Below, in pieces: positions 42,821-52,327 of a stretch of 64,000 nt of DNA. The stretch lies in the NCBI GenBank assembly GCA_964629875.1, contig CAZVRK010000001.1:62001-126000 (forward strand), given 5' to 3'. This DNA is from UBA3495 sp964629875 (GTDB lineage: Bacteria > Chloroflexota > Dehalococcoidia > Lucifugimonadales > UBA3495). The position numbers were made by a program, and so were the translations under genes. Below the pieces are notes generated by a model. That model did not search any database and was not told the DNA's origin. It saw nothing but the letters and a program-made list of their open reading frames with translations. Within the stretch, counting starts at the first letter, position 1; each line of letters starts with the position of its first letter.

Positions 42821-43725
42821 AAAACGAAAATATTCACAGACTCCAAAACACTGAACAACGTCCTCGTCTCCCAGAATGGCTCAAGGTTAGAATGCCGGGT
42901 GGACCCCGTTATATAGAACTTCAGAAGCTAATGAGATCTAAGGAATTGCATACTGTGTGCGAAGAAGCTCACTGTCCCAACATAGGAGAATGTTGGGAGC
43001 GTGGAACTGCCACATTCATGATATTAGGAGATATCTGTACTCGTGCTTGTAGATACTGCGCGGTAACAACGGGGAAACCTATGCAGGTGGATCAATTAGA
43101 ACCAATTCGTCTCGCACAGACCGCAAAGGACATGGGCTTGGAATATTGCGTGATTACGTCTGTAAATAGAGATGATCTAAAAGATGGTGGGGCAAGTATA
43201 TTTGCTCAATGCATAGACCGAGTTCATAAGGCTATTCCGAATTGCAAGGTGGAAGTACTTATACCAGATTTTATGGCCTCGATAGAACCGCTTGCCACAG
43301 TGCTAGATGCCAAGCCCGATGTGCTAAATCACAACATTGAGTCTACCCGAAGTGTGTTCCGGCTTGTACGTCCGAAGGGTGACTACGATCAATCCCTACA
43401 ACTTCTAGCCAATTCAAAACGATTAGCACCTTCCATTCCTACGAAATCCGGAATAATAGTTGGAATGGGAGAAGACACCTCAGAAATCCTTGAAACCATG
43501 CGAGACCTGCGATCGGTTGATTGTGATTTATTGACGATTGGTCAATATTTGCGGCCATCCCAACAGCACATACGTATGGACCGGTTTTATACACCTGCTG
43601 AATTTGAATTCCTACGACATGAGGGTGTTAGTATGGGATTCAAACACGTCGCGTCAGGGCCTCTTGTCAGAAGCTCTTACCATGCAGACGAACAACACAA
43701 GAGCGCCACACTTCAATCTAACTAG
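42817..43725 (+). CDS. lipA: Lipoyl synthase
   Basis: The 302-residue radical SAM enzyme carries both iron-sulfur sites. The auxiliary cluster has Cys48, Cys53 and Cys59 (CEEAHCPNIGECW), the radical-SAM cluster has Cys74, Cys78 and Cys81 (CTRACRYC), and the C-terminal RSSYHAD serine ligand is present. It inserts two sulfurs into octanoyl-protein to make the lipoyl cofactor of 2-oxoacid dehydrogenases and the glycine cleavage system. The start overlaps the gmk stop by 4 bp. No lipB is in the window. Confidence 0.95.
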   Translation: MKNENIHRLQNTEQRPRLPEWLKVRMPGGPRYIELQKLMRSKELHTVCEEAHCPNIGECWERGTATFMILGDICTRACRYCAVTTGKPMQVDQLEPIRLAQTAKDMGLEYCVITSVNRDDLKDGGASIFAQCIDRVHKAIPNCKVEVLIPDFMASIEPLATVLDAKPDVLNHNIESTRSVFRLVRPKGDYDQSLQLLANSKRLAPSIPTKSGIIVGMGEDTSEILETMRDLRSVDCDLLTIGQYLRPSQQHIRMDRFYTPAEFEFLRHEGVSMGFKHVASGPLVRSSYHADEQHKSATLQSN

Positions 43726-43732
43726 CCCCAGA

Positions 43733-44374
43733 TTAACTGCCGGCCACAGCAGAAATTATGTCGTATGGCTGTTCGAAAACGTACTCAGCTTCTGATCTTA
43801 GTGCCGAGCCGTTTAATGAGGCCCACATTGCAGACCCGAATTCTACGCCGGCAGACTTTGCACATTGCAAATCTGAAAGAGAATCCCCGATATAAACCAC
43901 TTGGTCCTTGTCGACGCCCAACTCTTTACACACTTCAAACAGTCTACTTGGCGAGGGTTTGTATTCCCTTCCTGCATTCAGAAAAGACACATATTGGAAG
44001 CTATCTTGTATACCAGATATGTTAAGTTCCAATTCACCAAAAGTTTCTCGCTTATCAGACAATATTGCCATTCTTGCCCCTTGGCCACGTAGGCGCTCTA
44101 AAGTGCGTGTTATATCGTCATATAAGTGCCCCTTCAAGGGTACTAATTTGTCATACATGCCCATGTACACCGGAAGGATACGGTCTATCGAAAGATTCAA
44201 AACTCGTTCTAGATGCAACAGGAACGGGCATCCATATTCTTGAGCGACAACGTCCGGCGCCGGAGGCAACGCTTGGAGGATCTCCGCGGTATATGAGAGC
44301 AACCACATATGGAGGTCCCAACTGTTCCACAGTGTGAGATCCCAATCAAATATCACTGCTCTCTTATCTGTCAT
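43733..44374 (-). CDS. HAD-superfamily hydrolase (phosphoglycolate phosphatase-like)
   Basis: The 213-residue protein has the HAD motifs DWDLTLWNSW (Asp nucleophile near residue 10), the Ser of AILSDKRETF (motif II), Lys in REYKPSPSRL (motif III), and VYIGDSLSDLQCAKSAG (motif IV). A helical cap lies between residues 20 and 90. It probably dephosphorylates a small phosphorylated metabolite. It is on the minus strand, converging on lipA with 7 bp between. Confidence 0.85.
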   Translation of the reverse strand: MTDKRAVIFDWDLTLWNSWDLHMWLLSYTAEILQALPPAPDVVAQEYGCPFLLHLERVLNLSIDRILPVYMGMYDKLVPLKGHLYDDITRTLERLRGQGARMAILSDKRETFGELELNISGIQDSFQYVSFLNAGREYKPSPSRLFEVCKELGVDKDQVVYIGDSLSDLQCAKSAGVEFGSAMWASLNGSALRSEAEYVFEQPYDIISAVAGS

Positions 44375-44403
44375 CGTATATACCGAACCCTTGATATTGA
44401 ATT

Positions 44404-45171
44404 CTAATCACATGCTTCTGGTTGAACAGTGGTTCCTCTATTTGGGGACAATGATACATCCACCGAGAAGGTACTCCCCATTTGATCAAGGATCCCGGTG
44501 AACTTGATTGACGGGGCTTCCACAAGATATTCTATTTCGTCGTTGTTGATTATTCTGAATGGCCGATCGTGTCCAGGGTAAATAGTAGCGCTCTCGGCGA
44601 CGATGTTCCGAATACTCTGCCTGGCTTCGGATTCACTCCAGAAGATCAGAGCTGGAGTACCTCTATACAACGCTCCAGCATCCGAAAACGCATCACCCCC
44701 AATACATACTGGGCCATTGTTCGTGTCAACTACGACACTGATGTGTCCACGCGTGTGGCCTGGTGTCTCAATTATCCTTACTCCGGGCTCTAATATAGTC
44801 TCAGCATTAACTTCTAACACCTTTTGTCCCGACAAAGTTTGAGAAAAATATCGTGCCGTCGCGTGGTCGCTAGGGCGAGGATTTTTAGAGTACTCCAGCT
44901 CCTTCGAATGGATCACAATCTCCGCGTTTGGAAATAGGTCCGTATTCTGAGAATGATCCCAATGAGCATGCGTAAGAATCACGCGACCTATGTCTTCTAG
45001 GGCCAAACCTATCTCTTCTAAGGCGCTCTTCAAAAGAACGCGCCGTCCGAAATGTGCAACATCTACCAAGGTTAGGACATCCCCTTGTATTAGCGCGACC
45101 GTAGACAGGCCCAGGCCAGTTTGGTCTGAATTGAAAGTGTACCCTGACAGAACGATTCTGATTTCTGGCAT
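44404..45171 (-). CDS. MBL-fold metallo-hydrolase (AHL-lactonase/glyoxalase II-like)
   Basis: The 255-residue protein has the metal motif ILTHAHWDHSQN (HxHxDH), a His in ETPGHTRGH, the bridging Asp in IGGDAFSDA, and His in IYPGHDRPF. The overall length and the WDHSQN motif resemble AHL lactonases and SoxH/quorum-quenching relatives. It hydrolyses a thioester, lactone or phosphodiester. It lies 29 bp upstream of the HAD gene on the same strand and diverges from the amidohydrolase at 45240 over 68 bp. Confidence 0.85.
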   Translation of the reverse strand: MPEIRIVLSGYTFNSDQTGLGLSTVALIQGDVLTLVDVAHFGRRVLLKSALEEIGLALEDIGRVILTHAHWDHSQNTDLFPNAEIVIHSKELEYSKNPRPSDHATARYFSQTLSGQKVLEVNAETILEPGVRIIETPGHTRGHISVVVDTNNGPVCIGGDAFSDAGALYRGTPALIFWSESEARQSIRNIVAESATIYPGHDRPFRIINNDEIEYLVEAPSIKFTGILDQMGSTFSVDVSLSPNRGTTVQPEACD

Positions 45172-45239
45172 ACTAATCTTCTCCGGTACGATGATAAAAT
45201 TATAGTAGCAGGTTCTATCAAGACTAGCGAGTAGACATA

Positions 45240-46808
45240 GTGGACGCGTCAGAAGACATAGTAATGCTCAACGGGCATTTCATTACCAACGAGACATATA
45301 CGACCGAACCGACCGCTGTCGCCTTATCAAAAGGAAGGATAGTTGCTGTTGGTTGTGATGAAGACATCAAACCCTTAATATCATCAACCACCAGGATCAT
45401 CGACTGCAACAAGTTTCTAGTAGTGCCGGGATTCATTGACGCGCATATGCATCCGTTTTCTATCGCTAGAAATAGTATGAGTGTAAATTGTGATCATAAC
45501 AACGTTAGCTCAGTCAGAGATATAATTACACTGCTCCGTATCAAAGCTAAACAAGTATCTTCGAATGACTGGGTTCTCGGGTATGGATACGATGAATCAG
45601 AGTTAGAGACTACTCAGCCCTTGGACCGAACTAGCTTGGACCTTGCGTCAAGCGACCACCCCATCAAGCTGACTCATAGGTCCGGTCATATAACTATATT
45701 AAACAGCAAGGGATTGGAATCTGCTCATGTCGATTCTCAAACTATAGATCCCTTGTCGGGTATTATATGCCGATATGAGGACTCCACAATCCCGACGGGC
45801 GTATTTTTAGACTGCGAGGAGTTCCTGAAGGATCGACTGGGACATACTCTGGATCACCATCAATTTGTACAAGCGATGGGTAACACTAGCGAGTCGCTTA
45901 GCAAATACGGCATCACTTCAATCCAAGATGCCAGTTATACAAACGACAAGGCGCACTGGGATACGTTCGTCGAGCTAATCAATTCGGATGTCTGGAAAAT
46001 CAAGACCACGATGATGGTTGGTATAGATTCTATTGAAGAATTTAAGATTGAAGGACTGACGTTTTGCTCATCTCGTCGCCTTCTACGGCTCGGACATTCA
46101 AAGATCATTTTATCGAGCACTACTGGGAGACTAACTCCGAGTCAAGAAGAATTACATTATCAGATTAAAACTAGTCACAATCTCGGCTTCCCTGTCGCTA
46201 TCCATGCAGTAGAAGCGGAAGCAGTACAAGTGGCCTCAGAAGTCTTAGAGGCTTTACATAAAGAAAGACCTATCCCAATTGATCACTATGACAGGATTGA
46301 ACATTGTTCGGAGGTGCCCGAGGATCTTATGGACTCCGTGGTGAAGAGTCATGCGATGGTTGTAACCCAACCTGGATTTCTTTATTGGAGACGCAATCAA
46401 TATCGAGAAACTGTCGCACTAGATCTGCAGCCTCACATATATCCCATACACCAATTTGCAGAGCGTAATATCCCGTACGCATTTAGCTCTGATGCGCCAG
46501 TGATCGATGCTAATCCTTGGTGCGGAATTGATGCTATTCTCAATGGGACACCCCCATTTTACCGTGGCACACTCGCACCTGATGCTCCAGTATTAAACCG
46601 GCTCAAACAAGCCATACAGCCGTACACTTTGGGAGGAGCTTATTCTGAAAACACAGACATAGAGAAAGGGTCTATCAAACCTGGGAAGAAGGCTGATATA
46701 GCAGTATTTCCGTGGTCACCAGGAAACAATCTGCCTCCGCCGGAGTCTCACCATGCAATACTCACAATGAGCGATGGTGTTGTAATATATGACGACTTAA
46801 CCTCATAG
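45240..46808 (+). CDS. Amidohydrolase, YtcJ-like (amidohydrolase 3 family)
   Basis: The 522-residue protein has the metal motif PGFIDAHMHPF with two His, a beta-sandwich N-terminal part, the central HRSGHITILNSKGLE, VAIHAVEAEAV, EHCSEVP and the late Asp in FSSDAPVIDANPW. It ends with PGKKADIAVF, the usual seal of the sandwich domain. It hydrolyses an amide or cyclic amide bond in an unknown compound; the family includes N-substituted formamide deformylase relatives. Start GTG 45240. Confidence 0.85.
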   Translation: MDASEDIVMLNGHFITNETYTTEPTAVALSKGRIVAVGCDEDIKPLISSTTRIIDCNKFLVVPGFIDAHMHPFSIARNSMSVNCDHNNVSSVRDIITLLRIKAKQVSSNDWVLGYGYDESELETTQPLDRTSLDLASSDHPIKLTHRSGHITILNSKGLESAHVDSQTIDPLSGIICRYEDSTIPTGVFLDCEEFLKDRLGHTLDHHQFVQAMGNTSESLSKYGITSIQDASYTNDKAHWDTFVELINSDVWKIKTTMMVGIDSIEEFKIEGLTFCSSRRLLRLGHSKIILSSTTGRLTPSQEELHYQIKTSHNLGFPVAIHAVEAEAVQVASEVLEALHKERPIPIDHYDRIEHCSEVPEDLMDSVVKSHAMVVTQPGFLYWRRNQYRETVALDLQPHIYPIHQFAERNIPYAFSSDAPVIDANPWCGIDAILNGTPPFYRGTLAPDAPVLNRLKQAIQPYTLGGAYSENTDIEKGSIKPGKKADIAVFPWSPGNNLPPPESHHAILTMSDGVVIYDDLTS

Positions 46809-46814
46809 AATATC

Positions 46815-47798
46815 TCATTTCGTACGAGACATTATGTATTCAGTCAGGAGACTAAGTGATTCACGAGACGGGCCTCTCGGGAGGTCTCTCAGACTGGACT
46901 GAGCCTTGGCACAGTGCTCTTGAATGACTCCATAACAATTTTCTATAGCGTCAGAATTCATGATCATCTCTAGAGCCAGCTTTAGTTGCTCAGGATCGCG
47001 AGTATCTGAGAACCATTTACTCACTGGGTTGTTACCGGGGTAATCTTCTAGAACTCTAATGCTCGGCAGAGTCAAAACACCATTGGCTAAATCACTGCCT
47101 ACCGGCTTACCTATATGGTCAGAGTCGCCCTCAAAGTCCAACACGTCGTCCATAATTTGGAAAGCCATTCCGATAGAATACCCGTAGGATTTCAAGCTTT
47201 GCACACTTGTTTCGGGGGCGTTCCCCAATATTGCTCCGGTCTCACCAGCGGTGCAAAATAGAGACGCTGTTTTACGGTATATCCGGTCTTCATAATCCAC
47301 TCGTGCTTTAGATGCGTCGAAGGTGCTGAAAAACTCGCTGATCTGTCCGCTTGCCAACTCCATAATTGTCTCCGAAAACCGCCTAATTACCCTAACATTC
47401 TCTGTTTCGCAGACCCACGTGGCCGACGTAGCAAACACATAGTCTCCAAATAAGACTGCGATATTCTTTCCCCACAACTGGCTAACCGTCGCAAGACCAC
47501 GGCGCGTTTCCGCATCGTCAACAGTGTCGTCATGTATGAGTGTAGCGATATGTAACAGTTCTATTGCCGCAGCCATGGTTACGGACATATCCGACTCTTC
47601 TTGGTGAACCGATGATGCCAGCAAGGTGACAGCCGGTCTTACCCGTTTCCCTCCGCTGCTGAGGATATGTGTTATTAATAACTGCAAATCAGGTAATGGA
47701 TCGTTGCTTAATGTTGCCAAACGATCTTCAACACATTGAAGTCGTGCTAAGATCGGCTGATATATCGCAGCCGTTGCAGAATCTAACCCGCTAATCAC
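46815..47798 (-). CDS. Polyprenyl diphosphate synthase (long-chain)
   Basis: This trans-polyprenyl synthase of about 327 residues has the first Asp-rich motif in HIATLIHDDTVDD and the second in MAFQIMDDVLDFEG. The upstream GGKRVRPAVTLLA motif is present, and small residues before the first motif suggest a long chain such as C40-C50 for menaquinone. I start at GTG 47798 after AAAGGA; the longer frame from ATG 47831 would begin inside metG. It lies directly behind metG on the minus strand. Confidence 0.88.
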   Translation of the reverse strand: MISGLDSATAAIYQPILARLQCVEDRLATLSNDPLPDLQLLITHILSSGGKRVRPAVTLLASSVHQEESDMSVTMAAAIELLHIATLIHDDTVDDAETRRGLATVSQLWGKNIAVLFGDYVFATSATWVCETENVRVIRRFSETIMELASGQISEFFSTFDASKARVDYEDRIYRKTASLFCTAGETGAILGNAPETSVQSLKSYGYSIGMAFQIMDDVLDFEGDSDHIGKPVGSDLANGVLTLPSIRVLEDYPGNNPVSKWFSDTRDPEQLKLALEMIMNSDAIENCYGVIQEHCAKAQSSLRDLPRGPSRESLSLLTEYIMSRTK

Positions 47799-47805
47799 TA
47801 GAATT

Positions 47806-49488
47806 TTATCCTTTCGCCGTGCCCGCTGCATCTGGACTCCCTAGATCAACGTCAAGCTTGGTGTACAACGGCGTTGGAACTGCCAGTACGCTACCGGCTG
47901 CCACATTGGTCGCACTCCAATCCTCGGGCCAAACTTCTAAACTCACATCCCCCTTAAAGCCTAGGAATTCATGAAGCTCCTGGCTGGTGAAGGGTAGAAA
48001 TGGAGTTAACATAATCTTCAGCCTGTTTAGAATATTTATTCCGACCCACAGCGTGGTGCCTGCCGAAGCCTTATCTGTTTTAATTTCTTTCCAAGGAGCT
48101 TTCGAATCTAAATACCTGTTGGTTTCTTGAGCCAAGCTGAATATTTGATTAAGTGACTGGCGTATCCTGACGGCCTCCAAGTTCTCTACCACGGCGGCTA
48201 ATACGTTTTCTGAAGCATTTAGTAAGTCTCGATCAGAATCATCCAACTTATTAGGTTCTGGTACTAAGCCATCAAAATTGCGGTACGTGAAAGACAAGAT
48301 GCGATTCACAAGATTGCCATAGGTAGATACTAATTCGTCGTTATTCCTGCGTATAAACTCTGCCCAACTGAAGTCTGAGTCCCCTGTCTCGGGCATATTC
48401 ATTGTTAACATGTATCTGAGAGGATCCGGATCATAATGTTCCAGATAGTCAGGCACCCAGAGTGCCCAGTTCTGACTTGTGGAGAATTTGCGACTGTCCA
48501 AGCTTAAAAATTCATTTGCTGGAACGTCATAAGGCAAGTTAAGTTCATGGCCGTACGCCATAATAATGGCTGGCCAAATTATGCTATGGAACGGAATGTT
48601 GTCTTTCCCGATAAAATAATAGCTTTTCGTCTCTTTGTCTTTCCAAAACTCCGCCCAAGCGTTTTGGTCATCGGACGCACTCGCCCATTCTATAGCCGCG
48701 GAGAGGTAACCAATCACGGCTTCAAACCAGACATATATTCGCTTGTCTTCATAACCTTCAATTGGAATAGGAACACCCCAGGTCAAATCCCGAGTTATTG
48801 CGCGGTCTTTTAACCCGCTCTGCAGAAAACTGCGACTCGAATTAGAGACGTTGCTCCGCCAGTGAATCTGGTGCTCCATCCAGAGTAATAAATCATCTTG
48901 GAAAGCGGAGAGTTTCAAGAAAAAGTGCTGGGACTCCCTAAACTCTGGAGTACCCTCACATAGAGTGCAAAACGGTCGGATTAGTTCTTGGGGATCAAGA
49001 GTTCTGCCGCAGAGATCACACTGGTCGCCTCTAGCTTTTGCATTTTGGCAATGCGGACACGTCCCTTCGACATAGCGATCCGGTAAAAACCGGGTGCACT
49101 GAACACAATAAGCCAACATCATACTGGCTTCGTATATGTAACCTTTCTGGAATAAATCCAGGAATATATCCTGAACAATTGTTTGGTGATTTTCTGTATG
49201 GGTAGTGGTAAACAAGTCGAAGGTTATGCCTAGCCTGTCCCAGGTTTCCATAAACTGTGGATGAAATCTGTTTAGAACGTCCTCCGGTGTTATCCCTTCT
49301 TGTTCTGCCCGTACTGTGATCGGGGTACCATGTGAATCGCTACCGGAAACCATTAGTACTCGTCTGCCACGCATTCGGTTATACCGTGCAAATATGTCGG
49401 CCCCCAGATAACAACCGGCTATGTGGCCCATGTGAAGCGGCCCGTTCGCGTAGGGCCAGGCAACTCCAATAAAAATCTTCTCTGACAC
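47806..49488 (-). CDS. metG: Methionyl-tRNA synthetase
   Basis: The 560-residue class I synthetase has YANGPLHMGHIAGCYLGAD (HIGH as HMGH). A zinc-finger insert has four CxxC pairs (CVQC, CPHC, CDLC, CTLC), so two knuckles, and the KMSKS equivalent is KFSTS. The anticodon-binding helical bundle follows, and the protein ends without the C-terminal tRNA-binding EMAP extension. It charges tRNA-Met. It begins at ATG 49488; no T-box is seen on this strand. Confidence 0.95.
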   Translation of the reverse strand: MSEKIFIGVAWPYANGPLHMGHIAGCYLGADIFARYNRMRGRRVLMVSGSDSHGTPITVRAEQEGITPEDVLNRFHPQFMETWDRLGITFDLFTTTHTENHQTIVQDIFLDLFQKGYIYEASMMLAYCVQCTRFLPDRYVEGTCPHCQNAKARGDQCDLCGRTLDPQELIRPFCTLCEGTPEFRESQHFFLKLSAFQDDLLLWMEHQIHWRSNVSNSSRSFLQSGLKDRAITRDLTWGVPIPIEGYEDKRIYVWFEAVIGYLSAAIEWASASDDQNAWAEFWKDKETKSYYFIGKDNIPFHSIIWPAIIMAYGHELNLPYDVPANEFLSLDSRKFSTSQNWALWVPDYLEHYDPDPLRYMLTMNMPETGDSDFSWAEFIRRNNDELVSTYGNLVNRILSFTYRNFDGLVPEPNKLDDSDRDLLNASENVLAAVVENLEAVRIRQSLNQIFSLAQETNRYLDSKAPWKEIKTDKASAGTTLWVGINILNRLKIMLTPFLPFTSQELHEFLGFKGDVSLEVWPEDWSATNVAAGSVLAVPTPLYTKLDVDLGSPDAAGTAKG

Positions 49489-49702
49489 GCTAGAGTCCTT
49501 ATATTACCTAAGTCTCGGGAGCTGACAGCTTAGCGGTCCCATGGATTGCATGCTCGAAAGCGCTCTCCAGCTCAACATACTACATAATGGTAACCATATC
49601 GATGATTTATTTTAGCACAATAGACTTTCCAGTTCGTTACCAAGATCAGTGACAAACTTCTCTGCCACGATTGATTTAAGTGTGAAATTACACTAACCAA
49701 GA
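49489..49702. other. Intergenic stretch, nothing supported
   Basis: This is the leader of metG on one side and the upstream of the T-box promoter on the other. A 66-codon minus-strand frame at 49572-49772 has no domain and crosses the promoter and the start of the T-box leader, so I reject it. No RNA gene, repeat or binding motif stands out. Confidence 0.4.
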
Positions 49703-49731
49703 TTGACAATAAAGCGTCAAATTGGTAACAT
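49703..49731 (+). promoter_or_regulatory. Promoter of the ilv-leu operon (T-box transcript)
   Basis: TTGACA (49703-49708) and TAACAT (49726-49731) are 17 bp apart: a perfect -35 and a -10 matching four of six. The start site would be near 49738, about 44 nt before stem I of the T-box. Confidence 0.5.
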
Positions 49732-49781
49732 TTTGATATATATCCCACTGAGAATGGGAGTAGTAGGAACACTTACCGTAC

Positions 49782-50000
49782 AAGAGAGCCGGACAATGGT
49801 GTGATTCCGGTTACGCGTAGGCTCCGAACTCGCCCAGGAGTGGCCCTCTTGAACAGAGTAGGGAGGGCGGCAGACACCGTTAAAAGTCTCCAAGCTGTCT
49901 CGATCTGAACCGCTTATGAGCGCCTTGATGAGATCGAGAAAGAAGGGTGGTACCGCGGGAAATTAAAAAGACCCGTCCCTTCAGAGGGATGGGTCTTTTT
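49782..50000 (+). promoter_or_regulatory. T-box riboswitch leader, leucine specifier (CUC)
   Basis: The leader shows the full T-box layout. Stem I is closed by AAGAG (49782-49786) with CTCTT (49846-49850). The specifier loop reads GAA-CTC-GCCCAGGAG, with CTC at 49829-49831 in the position of the classic specifier codon, meaning leucine. The conserved T-box AGGGTGGTACCGCG is at 49944-49957, followed by a strong terminator. Uncharged tRNA-Leu would stabilise the antiterminator and turn on ilvBNC-leuA. This agrees with the Firmicutes ilv-leu operon, which also reads leucine. Confidence 0.9.
49965..50000 (+). terminator. T-box terminator hairpin
   Basis: AAAAAGACCCGTCCCT (49965-49980) pairs with AGGGATGGGTCTTTTT (49985-50000) over 16 bp with a single G-T pair and a TCAG loop. 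The 3' arm supplies the T-tract, so the hairpin is a ready-made intrinsic terminator just before ilvB. Confidence 0.92.
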
Positions 50001-50021
50001 GTGATTAACAGAGAGGGTTAA

Positions 50022-51719
50022 ATGAAGTTAACGGGCGCTGAGATAGTGTGCGAAAGTCTCCTCAAAGAGGGTGTCGACTTATTATTCGGAATACCCGGTG
50101 GTGCCGTATTGCCCTTTTACGACGCACTAGGGAAGTACCCCCAATTACGTCACATACTTGTGCGACACGAACAAGCTGCTTCAATGGCGGCGGATGGTTA
50201 CGCACGAGCGAGTGGGAAGGTTGGGGTGTGTACAGCAACCTCAGGGCCAGGAGCGACTAACTTAGCCACTGGTATTGCCGCTGCACAGATGGATTCAGTT
50301 CCGATCGTAGCAATTACCGGACAGGTACCTCGGGCCGCCATAGGCAGAGACGCATTTCAAGAGACCGATCTGACAGGCCTCACGTTACCAATTACAAAAC
50401 ACAACTATCTAGTAATGGATGTTAATGATATCGCCCCGGCTATCAAAGAGGCATTCTATATAGCACGTTCGGGACGGCCAGGACCGGTATTAGTAGACAT
50501 ACCAAAAGATGTATTACTTGGCGACAAGATAAACTTCAACTGGCCGGAGGGATTGGATCTGCCTGGTTATAAACCGGCAGGCCTTGCCCCCGACGACCAG
50601 ATAATGGAAGCCGCTGCAGTTATAAATAAGGCACAGAGACCGGTCATCCTCGCAGGGCATGGGGTGATTATATCGCGAGCATTCGATGAACTAAAAGATC
50701 TAGCGGAAAAAGCTCAAATCCCAGTCATAACAACTCTCCTCGGAATCAGCTCGTTTCCCACAGACCACATATTAAATGTGGGAATGCCCGGTATGCACGG
50801 TATGGCCTATGCCAGTCTAGCGATTGACCAGGCCGACGTTGTTATATCTTTAGGTGCCAGGTTTGATGATCGGGTCACAGGGAGGATTGCGGATTTTGCA
50901 CCTAATGCCACTATCGTCCATTTTGACATTGATCCATCAGAATTCAATAAGAATGTTAGGGTAGCCGCGCCAGTATTGGGAGATCTCAAGCAAACATTGG
51001 CACAGATCTTACCCTCAATCGAGAAAACAGTCAGATTGGATTGGATGCAGAACATCGAACAATTGAAATCTGAACACCCGTCTTTACACATACGAGAGTC
51101 CATGGAAATCTTGCCTCAATATGTTATGCAGCAATTGTCAGAGATTACGAAAGGTGATGCGATCGTTGTCACTGGGGTCGGCCAGCATCAGATGTGGGCC
51201 GCGCAGCACTATCACTTCACCGAAGCGAATACTTGGATAACATCGGGAGGGCTGGGAACCATGGGGTTCGAAGTCCCAGCGGCTCTCGGAGCAAAGCTAG
51301 CACGCCCTGAGAAAACTGTATGGTCAGTGGCTGGAGACGGTGGATTCCAAATGACTATGTGTGATCTCGCAACCGCTGTTGAGAACAACATCGAAGTCAA
51401 ATTTGCCATCTTGAACAACGGCACGCTCGGTATGGTTAGACAACTACAAGATCTATTCTATGAAAACGGTTTCGTTGCATCCCTCTATTCAGGTAACCCT
51501 GACTTTGTAAAGTTAGCCGATGCATATGGAATTACAGGCATCAAAGTTACTGATAAAAGCCAGGTAGCACATGCAATCCAGACTGCCATGGATACACCGG
51601 GTCCAGTTATAATTGACTTTATCGTTAAACAAGATGAACATGTTTTCCCTATGATACCAGCAGGAGAATCGGTCAATGAAATGATGGAGGAGCCATCAAC
51701 CGAATCGGTGTCCACATGA
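50022..51719 (+). CDS. ilvB: Acetolactate synthase large subunit
   Basis: The 565-residue ThDP enzyme has the catalytic Glu in RHEQAASMAADGYARASG, the FAD-binding middle domain, and the ThDP motif starting VAGDGG and ending LNNG. It makes acetolactate and acetohydroxybutyrate, the first shared step of valine, leucine and isoleucine synthesis. Its stop overlaps the ilvN start by 4 bp (ATGA). It follows the T-box leader by 22 bp with GAGAGGG as ribosome site. It differs clearly from the catabolic ThDP enzyme at 10682. Confidence 0.96.
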   Translation: MKLTGAEIVCESLLKEGVDLLFGIPGGAVLPFYDALGKYPQLRHILVRHEQAASMAADGYARASGKVGVCTATSGPGATNLATGIAAAQMDSVPIVAITGQVPRAAIGRDAFQETDLTGLTLPITKHNYLVMDVNDIAPAIKEAFYIARSGRPGPVLVDIPKDVLLGDKINFNWPEGLDLPGYKPAGLAPDDQIMEAAAVINKAQRPVILAGHGVIISRAFDELKDLAEKAQIPVITTLLGISSFPTDHILNVGMPGMHGMAYASLAIDQADVVISLGARFDDRVTGRIADFAPNATIVHFDIDPSEFNKNVRVAAPVLGDLKQTLAQILPSIEKTVRLDWMQNIEQLKSEHPSLHIRESMEILPQYVMQQLSEITKGDAIVVTGVGQHQMWAAQHYHFTEANTWITSGGLGTMGFEVPAALGAKLARPEKTVWSVAGDGGFQMTMCDLATAVENNIEVKFAILNNGTLGMVRQLQDLFYENGFVASLYSGNPDFVKLADAYGITGIKVTDKSQVAHAIQTAMDTPGPVIIDFIVKQDEHVFPMIPAGESVNEMMEEPSTESVST

Positions 51720-52285
51720 GCAAGCAAAATAACTACCATACTATTATATCGTTGGTCCAAGATAAACCAGGGGTTCTAGCCCGTGTGGCCAGTCTCTTCA
51801 GAAGGCGTGGTTTCAATATAGCGAGTCTGGCAGTTGGCCACAGTGAAGAACCTGGTTTGTCCAGAATGACTTTTGTGGTAGACGGGGATCAATACACGGT
51901 TGATCAGGCCACCAAACAACTCGACAAACTTGTTGACATCGTTAAAGTCTCTGATATAAGTGATGCCGATGTTGTCGCCCGAGAGTTAGCGCTCATAAAA
52001 GTTTCTATAGCGGACGACACCAGAAGTCAAATCATTGAGATAGTTCAACTCTTTCGAGCTAAAATCGTGGATGTAGGCACTATGTCATTAGTCGTAGAAG
52101 CTACTGGTGAAGAAGCGAAGATTGATGCGCTTATCGAATTACTGGCTCCCTTCAACATAACAGAACTAATGCGCACGGGCAGAGTTGCCATGGTCAGAGG
52201 TAAATCCACCGGAGAGATCAGCGACGATTACTCTACAGATGCTCACCACAATAAGGCTTTAGCCAGAGAAATCGGATCCTACTAA
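51716..52285 (+). CDS. ilvN: Acetolactate synthase small (regulatory) subunit
   Basis: The 189-residue protein has an N-terminal ACT domain (YHTIISLVQDKPGVLARVASLFRRRGFNIASLAVG) and the C-terminal IlvN domain (ELALIKVSI..., FNITELMRTGRVAMVRG). It confers valine feedback on IlvB and raises its activity. Overlapping start and stop with ilvB couples their translation. Length is close to the usual 160-190. Confidence 0.95.
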   Translation: MSKQNNYHTIISLVQDKPGVLARVASLFRRRGFNIASLAVGHSEEPGLSRMTFVVDGDQYTVDQATKQLDKLVDIVKVSDISDADVVARELALIKVSIADDTRSQIIEIVQLFRAKIVDVGTMSLVVEATGEEAKIDALIELLAPFNITELMRTGRVAMVRGKSTGEISDDYSTDAHHNKALAREIGSY

Positions 52286-52327
52286 CATAGCGAATCCAAA
52301 AAGAATTAACATCGAGAGGATAATAAC

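Noticed and set aside
46815..47831. Longer polyprenyl synthase start inside metG
   Set aside because: GTG 47798 follows AAAGGA and avoids the overlap; the first 11 residues (MQRARRKDKIL) look like antisense-free read-in of the metG end.
49572..49772. Minus-strand 66-codon frame near the T-box promoter
   Set aside because: Covers the T-box promoter region; no homology or ribosome site.
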